Shown one piece after another: positions 1 through 7,782 of a DNA stretch of 64,000 nt (within the stretch, counting starts at the first letter, position 1; every line of letters starts with the position of its first letter). The position numbers were made by a program, and so were the translations under genes. The notes under the pieces were generated by a model. The model was not told the origin of the DNA. It saw only the letters and a program-made list of their open reading frames with translations, and ran no database searches. The DNA is from Gallionella sp. Its GTDB lineage: Bacteria > Pseudomonadota > Gammaproteobacteria > Burkholderiales > Gallionellaceae. The stretch is taken from NCBI GenBank assembly GCA_028687575.1, contig JAQTZW010000010.1, positions 37,226-101,225 of the forward strand, read 5' to 3'.

Positions 1-1
1 G

Positions 2-769
2 CGCTCCTGGCTCAGTCTCATAGGCATATCCGGTATGTTGGCCTTCATTGGCGAGACTGCCATGGTGCTGCTGCGCTCGCTGCTCCAGCCGCGCCGCATC
101 CGCTGGCGGGCCGTACTGCACAACCTGCAATCCGCCGGATTCGACGCGCTGCCCATCGTCGGGTTGCTGTCGTTTTTGATGGGGCTGGTGATCGCTTACC
201 AGGGGGCAGACCAGCTGCAGCGTTTCGGTGCCAACATTTTTATCGCCGACCTGGTCGGACTGTCCATGCTGCGCGAACTATCCCCGCTGCTCACCGCCAT
301 CATCGTCGCCGGTCGTTCCGGTTCGGCCTACGCAGCGCAGATAGGCACGATGAAAGTCACCGAGGAAATAGACGCGCTGCGCACCATAGGCGTCGGCCCG
401 ACTGAACTGCTGGTGCTACCCAAGCTGCTGGCACTGGTCATCGCGCTGCCATTACTCACCGTCTATGCCGATGCTGCCGGCCTGCTGGGCGGCATGATCA
501 TGGCCAACTCCCGGCTGGATGTCGGTTTCACGCTATTCATAGACCGCCTGCATCAGGCACTGCATCTCTCTTCCTTCCTGACCGGCGTGGGCAAAGCGCC
601 GGTGTTCGCCGCCATCATCGCGCTGGTGGGCTGTCATCAGGGCTTTCAGGTCAGCGGCAGCGCCGACAGTGTCGGACGACAAACCACGGTGAGCGTGGTG
701 CACGCGATCTTTCTGGTAATTCTGGCCGACTCGCTATTCTCCATCGTCTTCAACTGGCTGAAACTATGA
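2..769 (+). CDS. mlaE: MlaE/YrbE-family ABC transporter permease (5' end outside window)
   Basis: Integral membrane permease of an MCE-type ABC transporter that moves phospholipid between inner and outer membrane. The reading frame is open to the left edge with no start required before position 35, so the gene is probably cut by the window; family members often carry an extra N-terminal domain that would lie upstream. Visible are about five hydrophobic segments, the cytoplasmic loop with RELSPLLTAIIVAGRSGSAY and the EIDALRTIGVGP segment that are hallmarks of MlaE. It overlaps the ATPase gene by 4 bases (ATGA), indicating translational coupling. The family call is secure; the real start is unknown. 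Confidence 0.9.
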   Translation, partial: RSWLSLIGISGMLAFIGETAMVLLRSLLQPRRIRWRAVLHNLQSAGFDALPIVGLLSFLMGLVIAYQGADQLQRFGANIFIADLVGLSMLRELSPLLTAIIVAGRSGSAYAAQIGTMKVTEEIDALRTIGVGPTELLVLPKLLALVIALPLLTVYADAAGLLGGMIMANSRLDVGFTLFIDRLHQALHLSSFLTGVGKAPVFAAIIALVGCHQGFQVSGSADSVGRQTTVSVVHAIFLVILADSLFSIVFNWLKL

Positions 770-1545
770 GCGCGCAACCCGTCATCGAAATCAACCATCT
801 CTGCAGCCGCTTCGGTTCGAATGTGGTACATGATGACATCAGCCTGAGCGTCCAGCGTGGCGAAATTTTTGCGCTGGTCGGCGGCAGCGGATGCGGCAAG
901 TCCACGCTGCTGCGCACCATCCTGCTCCTGCAGAAGCCTGTTTCCGGCTCGATCAGGGTGTTCGGCGAAGAAGTGCTGGGCATGGACGACGAGCAGGCGC
1001 TGCCACTGCGCCGCCGCTTCGGGGTGATGTTCGAACGCGGTGCGCTGTTCAGCGCACTGACGGTAGCCGAAAATGTCGGCATGGTGCTGCGCGAACACAC
1101 CGCACTCGCGCCGGAGATGATCCGGCAGATTGCCGCACTGAAGATCGCGCTCTCCGGGTTGCCGCCCGATGCGGGCGACAAGTATCCCAGCGAACTGAGC
1201 GGCGGGATGCGCAAACGGGCCGCGCTGGCGCGCGCCATCGCACTCGATCCGGAGTTGCTGTTTCTCGATGAACCGACCGCTGGACTCGATCCGCTCAGCG
1301 CCAGCGGCATAGACGATCTGGTGCGCAGCTTGCGCGATGCGCTGGGTTTGACCATCATGCTGGTCACACATGATCTCGACCTGCTGTGGCGGGTGGCAGA
1401 CCGGGTCGCCGTGCTGGGCGAGGGACATATTCTGGGAATAGGCACCATGACCGAGTTGTCGCAAATGGAACACCCCATCATCAGGGAATATTTCTACGGC
1501 CCGCGCGGACGGGCGGCCAATAAACTGTTAGCGGAAGCCTCTTGA
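766..1545 (+). CDS. mlaF: MlaF-like ABC transporter ATP-binding protein
   Basis: The 259-residue ATPase that powers the MCE lipid transporter from the cytoplasmic side. Walker A is GGSGCGKST (residues 39-47), the ABC signature LSGGM lies near residue 145 followed by RKRAALARA, Walker B plus D-loop is LLFLDEPTAGLDP near 164-176, and the switch histidine is in VTHDLDLL near 203. Length is typical of MlaF. The start ATG overlaps the permease stop, and its own stop overlaps or abuts the MlaD start, so the genes form a tightly packed operon. Retrograde versus anterograde direction of lipid flow cannot be read from sequence. Confidence 0.93.
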   Translation: MSAQPVIEINHLCSRFGSNVVHDDISLSVQRGEIFALVGGSGCGKSTLLRTILLLQKPVSGSIRVFGEEVLGMDDEQALPLRRRFGVMFERGALFSALTVAENVGMVLREHTALAPEMIRQIAALKIALSGLPPDAGDKYPSELSGGMRKRAALARAIALDPELLFLDEPTAGLDPLSASGIDDLVRSLRDALGLTIMLVTHDLDLLWRVADRVAVLGEGHILGIGTMTELSQMEHPIIREYFYGPRGRAANKLLAEAS

Positions 1546-1547
1546 GC

Positions 1548-2462
1548 ATGGAAGAAAAAGTCAATTTTGCGGTAATCGGTGCCTTTGTTCTGCTGCTGGG
1601 TGCGGCCCTTATCGGCGGCGTACTCTGGATTAGCAGCGGCAAATCCTACAGCCAGTCTTACGACATCTACCTGACTTACATGAGCGAATCGGTATCCGGG
1701 CTGAACCTCAACGCACCAGTGCGCTACCGGGGAGTCGAGGTGGGACGAGTGCAGGAAATCACCCTCGCACCAAACAATGTCGAACAGGTACGCCTGACGC
1801 TAGGCATTCTGCACGGCACGCCAATCAGAACTAACACAGTGGCACTGTTGCAGACCCACGGCCTGACCGGCTTGACCTTTGTCGAACTGAGCGGCGGCAA
1901 CAACAACAGCCCCGCGCTGGAAAAAAAATCCGGCGAACAATATCCGGTTATCCAGTCTGGACCATCCCTGATTACCCGCTTGGACACTTCCGTGACGGCG
2001 CTGCTCGCCAACCTCAATCGCACCAGCCAAAACATCAACGCCCTGCTCGACGAGGACAACCGCACAGCGGTCAGAAACACCCTGAAAGATGTCGAGATCA
2101 TCGCCCACACACTATCCCTGCGTCAGGGGCAGATCGATTCCACCCTGAACAACGCTGCGCGCACACTGGAAAACACCGAGCGTTTCACACGTGAGCTGCC
2201 GCAACTGGCGCTACGCATCCAGCACAGCACTGAAGCATTTGATCGCATGACCAGCGAACTGGCTCTGGCCAGCAAGAATGCGGCCAACACTATGGATGAC
2301 ACCCGCCAGTTCACCAGTGAGACCCTGCCCGAAGCGCACCAACTGGTGCTTGAACTGCGCGAATTAACCAATTCACTGCGCCGCCTCAGTAGCGAACTGG
2401 AGCAGAATCCGAGTGCCTTACTGTACGGAAAATCTGCCGCCAAACGCGGCCCCGGAGAATGA
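1548..2462 (+). CDS. mlaD: MlaD/MCE-domain periplasmic substrate-binding protein
   Basis: A 304-residue single-pass protein with an N-terminal transmembrane anchor (about residues 5-28) and one MCE domain containing PVRYRGVEVGRVQEI, which forms hexameric rings that carry lipid across the periplasm. The C-terminal half (about 150-300) is predicted helical and coiled-coil-like, longer than in minimal MlaD and closer to PqiB/YebT-like or MlaD-2 forms. Two starts are possible: a TTG at 1542 that overlaps the ATPase stop, and the ATG at 1548; I chose ATG, with GGAAG 11 bases upstream as a weak ribosome site. The next gene overlaps by 4 bases. Confidence 0.9.
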   Translation: MEEKVNFAVIGAFVLLLGAALIGGVLWISSGKSYSQSYDIYLTYMSESVSGLNLNAPVRYRGVEVGRVQEITLAPNNVEQVRLTLGILHGTPIRTNTVALLQTHGLTGLTFVELSGGNNNSPALEKKSGEQYPVIQSGPSLITRLDTSVTALLANLNRTSQNINALLDEDNRTAVRNTLKDVEIIAHTLSLRQGQIDSTLNNAARTLENTERFTRELPQLALRIQHSTEAFDRMTSELALASKNAANTMDDTRQFTSETLPEAHQLVLELRELTNSLRRLSSELEQNPSALLYGKSAAKRGPGE

Positions 2463-3085
2463 ACATGAGAATCCGCTCACCAAACTGGATATCGTTGCTT
2501 GCCGTGCTGCTGAGTACCTCGTTAATGAGTGGCTGCACCGCCCTTAAACCGCCAACGCTGGAGAACACTCATCTCTACACGCTGGAAGCCAAACCAGACA
2601 ACCAGACTGTCGCGCCGGCCAGCCGCCAAGTGCTGGCGGTCGGCATGCCCTCCGCCCGCCCCGGCTATGACACTCCGCAAATCGCCTACCAACGCCAGCC
2701 CCTGGAGTTGGAATACTTCGTCACCCAGCGCTGGGCGGATACGCCTGCGAGGATGCTAAAGCCGCTGCTGGTTCAGGCACTGGAACCGGGATTTCAGGCC
2801 GTGGTTCAAGCCCCTAGTCCGGTTGCTGCGCAACTCCGACTGGACACCGAAGTCATCCGATTGCAACAGGATTTCACCAGTAAACCCAGCCGGGTGCAGT
2901 TCACGCTGCGCGCACAACTGACCGATTTGCAAAATAAAAAAATTGTCGCCGTGAAAGTGTTCGATGAGTCCGAAGTTGCCATCAGCGAAGATGCCTATGG
3001 CGGAGTTGTCGCTACCAATCTTGCGTTGCAACGCATCCTCAGCCAGTTGGCAGAATTCTGCCGTAACGCCTCGACCAAACCGTAG
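2459..3085 (+). CDS. ABC-type transport auxiliary lipoprotein (PqiC-like)
   Basis: A 208-residue lipoprotein. The signal peptide ends in a lipobox LMSGC with the acylated Cys at residue 26, so it is probably anchored in the outer membrane. It fits the family of auxiliary lipoproteins (PqiC/DUF330, Pfam ABC_trans_aux) that accompany MCE transporters: a conserved YFVTQRWADTPARML stretch sits mid-protein. ATGA overlap with the MlaD gene places it in the same operon, so it probably docks the MCE channel at the outer membrane. The partner role is inferred from context. About 90 bases follow before the next gene, with no clear terminator. Confidence 0.85.
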   Translation: MNMRIRSPNWISLLAVLLSTSLMSGCTALKPPTLENTHLYTLEAKPDNQTVAPASRQVLAVGMPSARPGYDTPQIAYQRQPLELEYFVTQRWADTPARMLKPLLVQALEPGFQAVVQAPSPVAAQLRLDTEVIRLQQDFTSKPSRVQFTLRAQLTDLQNKKIVAVKVFDESEVAISEDAYGGVVATNLALQRILSQLAEFCRNASTKP

Positions 3086-3178
3086 GCTGGCGAGTTCCGG
3101 CCTCACCCGCTCAGGGTGTAAGATAACAGCCATTGATTCCTTCATTTGCCACTCAACTCAACTTTCAGGAGAAGCATC

Positions 3179-3889
3179 ATGAATAGCGAGACTAACAACA
3201 CACCCAGCAGCGAAATCGCCACCCTTGAAGCCGAAGTGCGCAGCGTCGTCGAACAGGGACATGATGTACAGGAAACGGTGCGCCAGCTGACGCTACGCAA
3301 GATCAGCGCACATTCGCTGGACATCGAATCGCTGCGGCAGATTGCCGGGGCGGTATTGCGTGGCGCACGCGCCGGCGCACAGAAGGAACTCAATCAAACC
3401 GTCAATCAGAACGAAAACGCCCGCGCTCAACTCAGGCAGGCGGTCGCCGGGCTGGACGTGGCACTGGCGCAACTCGCCGAAGCCTCTAAACTGGCCGTGG
3501 AAGAAGCCTCGTCCCGGGCGCAAAAGTTCTCCAGCGAAGACTTGTCCAAGACACGTGCCGATCTCGAAGCACTGGAATCCATGTTCATGGAAACCTTGCA
3601 AACCACCGCCGCCAGCAGCAAGGATGTCGCCGGCGATATCCTGCACGACCTGGCAGCCCACACCCGCACCCACGGCTCGGCGGTCGGCGCACAGATCAGG
3701 GAGACGCTGTCGGTCATCTCCCACCAGATTGGCATTGCCGGTCGCACTCAGGTTGCTGTTGGCCTGCATCTGGCCCACGCCACTTCCGACCTGCTACGCC
3801 AAATCGCTGCCGGCGTGCTGACCGGATTGGCCGACCACGTTAAGCCCGGTCAGTCCCGACCCGCGCCAACCAACACCAAGGAAGGCTGA
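3179..3889 (+). CDS. Helical cytoplasmic protein, DUF6781-like
   Basis: A 236-residue protein that is Ala/Gln/Glu-rich and almost entirely helical, with no signal peptide; coiled coil is likely from about residue 60 to 130. The segment AQLRQAVAGLDVALAQLAEA and the C-terminal HQIGIAGRTQVAVGLHLA resemble my memory of DUF6781, a family of unknown function in betaproteobacteria; that assignment is from recollection. Start ATG 3179 is preceded by AGGAGA; an upstream TTG at 3146 is in frame but has no ribosome site. The stop overlaps the ubiB start (TGATG), so the two are co-translated. The fixed position beside ubiB may hint at membrane or quinone biology, but no function is claimed. Confidence 0.8.
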   Translation: MNSETNNTPSSEIATLEAEVRSVVEQGHDVQETVRQLTLRKISAHSLDIESLRQIAGAVLRGARAGAQKELNQTVNQNENARAQLRQAVAGLDVALAQLAEASKLAVEEASSRAQKFSSEDLSKTRADLEALESMFMETLQTTAASSKDVAGDILHDLAAHTRTHGSAVGAQIRETLSVISHQIGIAGRTQVAVGLHLAHATSDLLRQIAAGVLTGLADHVKPGQSRPAPTNTKEG

Positions 3890-5628
3890 TGCTCTGGCAG
3901 GCAATGATGGCGGTGCGCGACCTGTCGCGCTTGCATGACATCGCCGCCATCCTGATCAAATACGGCTTCGGCGACATCCTCAGCCGCATGGGCTTGTCCA
4001 ATGCACTGGAGCGTGCCGGCAAGGTGCTCAACCATGCCAATGCCAAAGAATTCGCGCACCTGTCGCCGCCTGTCAGGGTACGCCGCGCGCTGGAAGAGAT
4101 GGGGCCGACCTTCGTCAAACTGGGCCAGGTGCTCGCCACCCGGGTAGACCTGTTTGAACCGGAATGGATCGCAGAATTCAGCAAACTTCAGGATGGCGCG
4201 CCGCCGCTGCCTTACGCCGAGGTTCGCACCCAACTCACCGAAGACCTGGGTGCGCCGCCTGAAGAAATCTTCGCCCATTTCGACCCAAACCCGCTGGCTG
4301 CCGCCTCCATCGCACAGGTATACCGCGCGCGACTGACCGACGGCAACGAGGTGATCGTCAAGGTACGTCGCCCCGGCATCCGTCCCATCATCGAATCCGA
4401 CTTGCGCTGGCTGGTGCGGCTATCCGAACTGGCCGAGGCAGAAAATCCAGAGTTGCGCAGTTTTTGCCCGCAGGAAGTGATACGCCAGTTCGCGCAGTCG
4501 CTGCGCCGCGAACTCAATTTTTCGCTGGAATGCCGAAACGCCGAACACATCGCGGACAATTTTGCCAATTATGCGGATGAGGACACGCCCAAGGCCACCC
4601 AGCTGAACGACACCCCTCCCCTCCCGCCCATCATCATTCCGCGCGTCTATTGGCAATGGACGGGCGAACGCGTATGCGTGCAGGAATTCATTGACGGCAT
4701 CCCCGGACGCATGCTGCAAGCCGTGACCGACGCGGGCCTTGATCGCAAGCTGCTGGCGCGACGTGGCGCTCACGCCGTGCTGAAGATGATTGTCGAAGAC
4801 GGTTTCTTCCATGCCGACCCGCATCAGGGAAATGTGTTCTACCTGCCAGACAACCGCATCGCCTTCATAGACTTTGGCATGGTAGGACGGCTGACCGAGG
4901 AGCGCCGCGAACAGATGATCCGACTGCTGCTAGGTATGGTGCAACACGATTCCTCAGGCGTATTGGACGTGTTGCTGGACTGGACGGGTGAGGGCGTGAA
5001 AGACGAGCCGGGATTGCAACTGGACATACAGACCTTCGTTGACCAGTACCACGGCTTGTCGCTCAAACAACTCAGTCTGGGCAACATGCTCTCGGACATG
5101 GTGGCCATCCTGCGCCAGCACCAGTTACTGTTGCCCGCCGATCTTGCTTTGCTGGTCAAATCCTTTATCTCGCTGGAAGGTATGGGCCGCGAACTCGATC
5201 CGGATTTCGATGTCGCCAGTGAAGCTATGCCTATGCTGGAAAAATCGCTGCGCGCCCGCTACACGCCTGCCGCACTGCTTAAGCGCGGCAGCCGCTCGAT
5301 TACCGAGGCCCTGACTTTGATTGCCGGGTTGCCACACGATTTCTCCAGCCTGCTGCGTGCTGCCCGACGCGGTCGTCTGGAAATCCACATAGACGTGACC
5401 CACCTGAAACATGTCGGCAACCAACTGGATGGCGCGGCCAACCGGTTGACCATAGGTCTCGTCGTGGCGGCGCTGATCATCGGCTCGTCCATCGTGATGA
5501 CGGTGAAGGGCGGCCCGACGCTGCTAGGTCTGCCGGTGTTCGGCCTGTTGGGCTATCTCGGGACTGGCATCGTCGGCCTGTGGCTGCTGTTGTCCATCTG
5601 GAAGAGCAACCGCAACGACCGCGAATGA
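3889..5628 (+). CDS. ubiB: UbiB/AarF-type atypical protein kinase (ABC1/ADCK family)
   Basis: A 579-residue UbiB-family protein required for ubiquinone biosynthesis; family members have ATPase activity and help extract or present lipid-embedded quinone intermediates. The defining KxGQ motif is KLGQ (residues 77-80), the Ala-rich nucleotide loop is AAASIAQVYRA (about 137-147), the ATP lysine is in VIVKV (K158), the catalytic loop is HADPHQGN (308-315) and the metal-binding DFG is at 328-330. Two C-terminal transmembrane segments lie at about 522-570, which anchor it to the inner membrane. It is translationally coupled to the helical gene upstream and ends the MCE operon. Confidence 0.93.
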   Translation: MLWQAMMAVRDLSRLHDIAAILIKYGFGDILSRMGLSNALERAGKVLNHANAKEFAHLSPPVRVRRALEEMGPTFVKLGQVLATRVDLFEPEWIAEFSKLQDGAPPLPYAEVRTQLTEDLGAPPEEIFAHFDPNPLAAASIAQVYRARLTDGNEVIVKVRRPGIRPIIESDLRWLVRLSELAEAENPELRSFCPQEVIRQFAQSLRRELNFSLECRNAEHIADNFANYADEDTPKATQLNDTPPLPPIIIPRVYWQWTGERVCVQEFIDGIPGRMLQAVTDAGLDRKLLARRGAHAVLKMIVEDGFFHADPHQGNVFYLPDNRIAFIDFGMVGRLTEERREQMIRLLLGMVQHDSSGVLDVLLDWTGEGVKDEPGLQLDIQTFVDQYHGLSLKQLSLGNMLSDMVAILRQHQLLLPADLALLVKSFISLEGMGRELDPDFDVASEAMPMLEKSLRARYTPAALLKRGSRSITEALTLIAGLPHDFSSLLRAARRGRLEIHIDVTHLKHVGNQLDGAANRLTIGLVVAALIIGSSIVMTVKGGPTLLGLPVFGLLGYLGTGIVGLWLLLSIWKSNRNDRE

Positions 5629-5631
5629 AAA

Positions 5632-5663
5632 AGCCTCCCGGCAGATCGCTCTGCCGGGAGGCT
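5632..5663. terminator. Bidirectional hairpin between ubiB and htpX
   Basis: The inverted repeat AGCCTCCCGGCAG / CTGCCGGGAGGCT with a 6-base loop forms a 13-bp stem in the gap between the convergent genes. On the minus strand it is followed by TTTTT, so it should be a good intrinsic terminator for htpX. On the plus strand the U-tract is poor, so ubiB termination may be weaker. Confidence 0.8.
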
Positions 5664-5686
5664 GTCCGATTGACCATCTGTGACGC

Positions 5687-6571
5687 TTAGCGACCTTCGC
5701 GCAACGCAGCGATACGCTCGTCCAGCGGCGGATGGGTCATAAACAGGCGGCTGATGGCGCTGCCGCCGGAGATGCCGGAAGCCGCCATCTGCTGCGGCAG
5801 TGCAGTCTGCTCGTGGTTGGCCTTGAGGCGTTCCAGCGCCGCGATCATCTTGTTGCGGCCCGCGAGGGTCGCACCGCCCGCATCGGCGCGGAATTCGCGC
5901 TGGCGCGAGAACCACATCACGATGACGCTGGCCAGCACGCCCAACACCAATTGCGCGACGATCTCGGCGACGAAAGCGCCGATGCCGGGGCCGCTGTTCT
6001 CTTCGCCATCCTTGCGCAACAGCGAATCCACGAAAACGCCAAACAGCTTGGAGAAGAACACCACGAAGGTGTTGACCACGCCCTGGATCAGCGTCAGCGT
6101 CACCATGTCGCCATTGGCCACATGGCTGACCTCGTGCGCCAGCACCGCTTCGGCCTCGTCGCGGCTCATGCTGTGCAGCAGGCCGGTGCTGACCGCCACC
6201 AGCGCATTGTTCTTGTTCCAGCCGGTGGCGAAGGCGTTCACGTCGGGGGCGTCATAGATCGCCACTTCCGGCATGCCGATGCCGGCGGCCATCGCCTGAC
6301 GGCGCACCGTCTCGACCAGCCAGCGTTCGGTCGGATCAGACGGTGTCTCGATGATCTGCGCACCGACCGACTGCTTGGCCATCCACTTGGACATGAACAG
6401 CGAGATAATGGAACCGGAGAAACCGATCACGCCGGACAGCACCAGCAGCGCGCTGAAGTTGATCGCGCCACTGCGATCCAGATAGTGGTCCACACCGAGG
6501 ATACGCAGGGTGATGTTGATGACGAACAACACCGCCAAGTTTGTCAGGATAAACAGGAAAATTCGCTTCAT
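5687..6571 (-). CDS. htpX: Membrane zinc metalloprotease HtpX
   Basis: A 294-residue M48B peptidase of the inner membrane that degrades misfolded membrane proteins together with FtsH. The zinc motif HEVSH is at residues 146-150 within [13 protein letters not shown], preceded by two N-terminal membrane spans ([18 protein letters not shown] and [19 protein letters not shown]) and followed by two more around the VVNTFVVFF and [14 protein letters not shown] stretches. The start is ATG 6571 with GGAGAG upstream; an in-frame TTG at 6589 would add six residues but lies inside that ribosome site. Length matches the family (about 285-295). It ends at the shared hairpin with ubiB. Confidence 0.95.
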   Translation of the reverse strand: MKRIFLFILTNLAVLFVINITLRILGVDHYLDRSGAINFSALLVLSGVIGFSGSIISLFMSKWMAKQSVGAQIIETPSDPTERWLVETVRRQAMAAGIGMPEVAIYDAPDVNAFATGWNKNNALVAVSTGLLHSMSRDEAEAVLAHEVSHVANGDMVTLTLIQGVVNTFVVFFSKLFGVFVDSLLRKDGEENSGPGIGAFVAEIVAQLVLGVLASVIVMWFSRQREFRADAGGATLAGRNKMIAALERLKANHEQTALPQQMAASGISGGSAISRLFMTHPPLDERIAALREGR

Positions 6572-6685
6572 AGCCGTAATGCTCTCCAATCATTCAATAA
6601 ACGCGGCGCAGTGTAGCACCATTCAACTTGCGGCTTGCAAGGTGGGGATGCCGGCTCCGTTTTCAAGAGCGCCAACAAAACTCGC

Positions 6686-6703
6686 TGTCACGGCTTCCGT
6701 GAC
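6686..6703. repeat. Small inverted repeat upstream of yceI
   Basis: GTCACGG-CTT-CCGTGAC type dyad in the 278-base spacer between htpX and the YceI gene. No T-tract follows. It could be a regulator site or chance; nothing else stands out in this spacer. Confidence 0.3.
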
Positions 6704-6849
6704 TCCCAGCGCGATTAGTCAGCAAGTGCGCCGAAAAGTTTCCGCCGCTTGCAATGCCCATCGGTAATCGCTAGCATTACCCGTTCAATAAAGTCGGATA
6801 AATTATTCACCCCCCCCTGTTACAGCAACGTTCCACGAAGGAGATACAC

Positions 6850-7431
6850 ATGAGCAGTATGTTTGCAAAAAACACAGCGGCACTCATTCTGGCATCGCTG
6901 ATTGCCGCCCCCGCCCTTGCATCGGATCATTACACGGTGGATGCGCACCATACTTGGCCGATGTTCGAGGTAAACCATCTGGGTTTCACCACACAGCGTG
7001 GACGTTTCAACCAGTCAGCGGGCGACGTCACACTGGATATGACCACCCATCAAGGCAGCGTGAATCTCACCATCCAGACCGGCTCGCTGGACATGGGCTT
7101 CGACAAGTGGGACGAGCACCTGAAGTCCGAAACTTTTTTTAATGCTGCGGTGTTTCCGACCATGCAGTTCACTTCGAACAAACTGCGTTTCGAGGGTGAT
7201 AAGGTGGTTGCTGCCGAGGGTAACTTCACGCTGCTGGGCGTGACTCGGCCATTGACCGTCAACGTCAGCAACTTCCGCTGTGGCGAACACCCGATGACTC
7301 ACAAGCTGACCTGTGGCGCGGACATCACCGCAACTTTCAAGCGCTCCGATTTCGGCATGAACAGCTTCATCCCGGCTGTCGGTGACGAAGTGAAAATCAT
7401 CGTGCCGCTGGAAGCCACAAAAGACTATTGA
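6850..7431 (+). CDS. Secreted YceI-family lipid/isoprenoid-binding protein
   Basis: A 193-residue periplasmic protein with a clear signal peptide (MSSMFAKNTAALILASLIAAPALAS, cut after the ALA near residue 24) and the YceI lipocalin-like fold. Family features include HTWPMFEVNHLGF near the mature N terminus, the GDVTLDM repeat unit, HLKSETFFNA, the GNFTLLGVTRPLTV strand pair and the C-terminal DFGMNSFIPAVGDEVKI. YceI proteins bind long isoprenoid chains such as polyprenols or ubiquinone-8 precursors. A strong GAAGGAGATACAC ribosome site precedes the ATG. The last codons GAC TAT TGA fall in the terminal CTATTGAT of the repeat that follows, so the natural C terminus may have been changed by that insertion. 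Confidence 0.92.
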   Translation: MSSMFAKNTAALILASLIAAPALASDHYTVDAHHTWPMFEVNHLGFTTQRGRFNQSAGDVTLDMTTHQGSVNLTIQTGSLDMGFDKWDEHLKSETFFNAAVFPTMQFTSNKLRFEGDKVVAAEGNFTLLGVTRPLTVNVSNFRCGEHPMTHKLTCGADITATFKRSDFGMNSFIPAVGDEVKIIVPLEATKDY

Positions 7432-7654
7432 TATAGCCAAGTAAAGTTTGAAGCTGGTTCGTCCTGAACCCTAACCAAACCAGCCAAAGCCAAACGAGGT
7501 TTCACGCGGAGGCGCGGAGAACGCGGAGCAGGCAGCCCGCACCCGCCTTGTATTTCTCCGCGTTCTCGGCGTGAGGAAATCTTTTCATGCTTCGACATCA
7601 TTGGGGTCGTAGCTGGCTAACGAATGTTCCGACTTCACCATGCCGAATCAATAG
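7425..7654. mobile_element. MITE-like repeat, copy A (inverted partner at 63273-63510)
   Basis: About 230 bases nearly identical, in reverse complement, to 63273-63510; differences are scattered substitutions plus an 8-base length change in the middle. Both ends carry an 8-base terminal inverted repeat, CTATTGAT at 7425 and ATCAATAG ending at 7654. The core holds a long imperfect palindrome built from CACGCGGAGGCGCGGAGAAC and CTCCGCGTTCTCGGCGTG arms around a CAGGCAGCCCGCACCCGCC spacer. No transposase is encoded, so this would be a non-autonomous element. It begins inside the last codons of yceI and ends about 130 bases before the probable EAL gene start, filling most of the 351-base gap between those genes. 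Confidence 0.75.
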
Positions 7655-7782
7655 TGACAGTTACCCCTTCCGCCAACTGGCAGCGGGGGTATTGCAGCAA
7701 CATAATCCAACTGCAAACAGGCGGTTTGCTCTATGATGCGAACGGAGATTCGACGCTATCAACAATAAAACGCCCTTTGCCG

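Noticed and set aside
646..1473. 275-codon minus-strand frame opposite the MlaF gene
   Set aside because: Shadow of the ATPase gene; no recognisable domain.
5732..6616. 294-codon plus-strand frame opposite htpX
   Set aside because: Antisense shadow rich in His, Arg and Gln without domain features; HtpX on the other strand has all its motifs.
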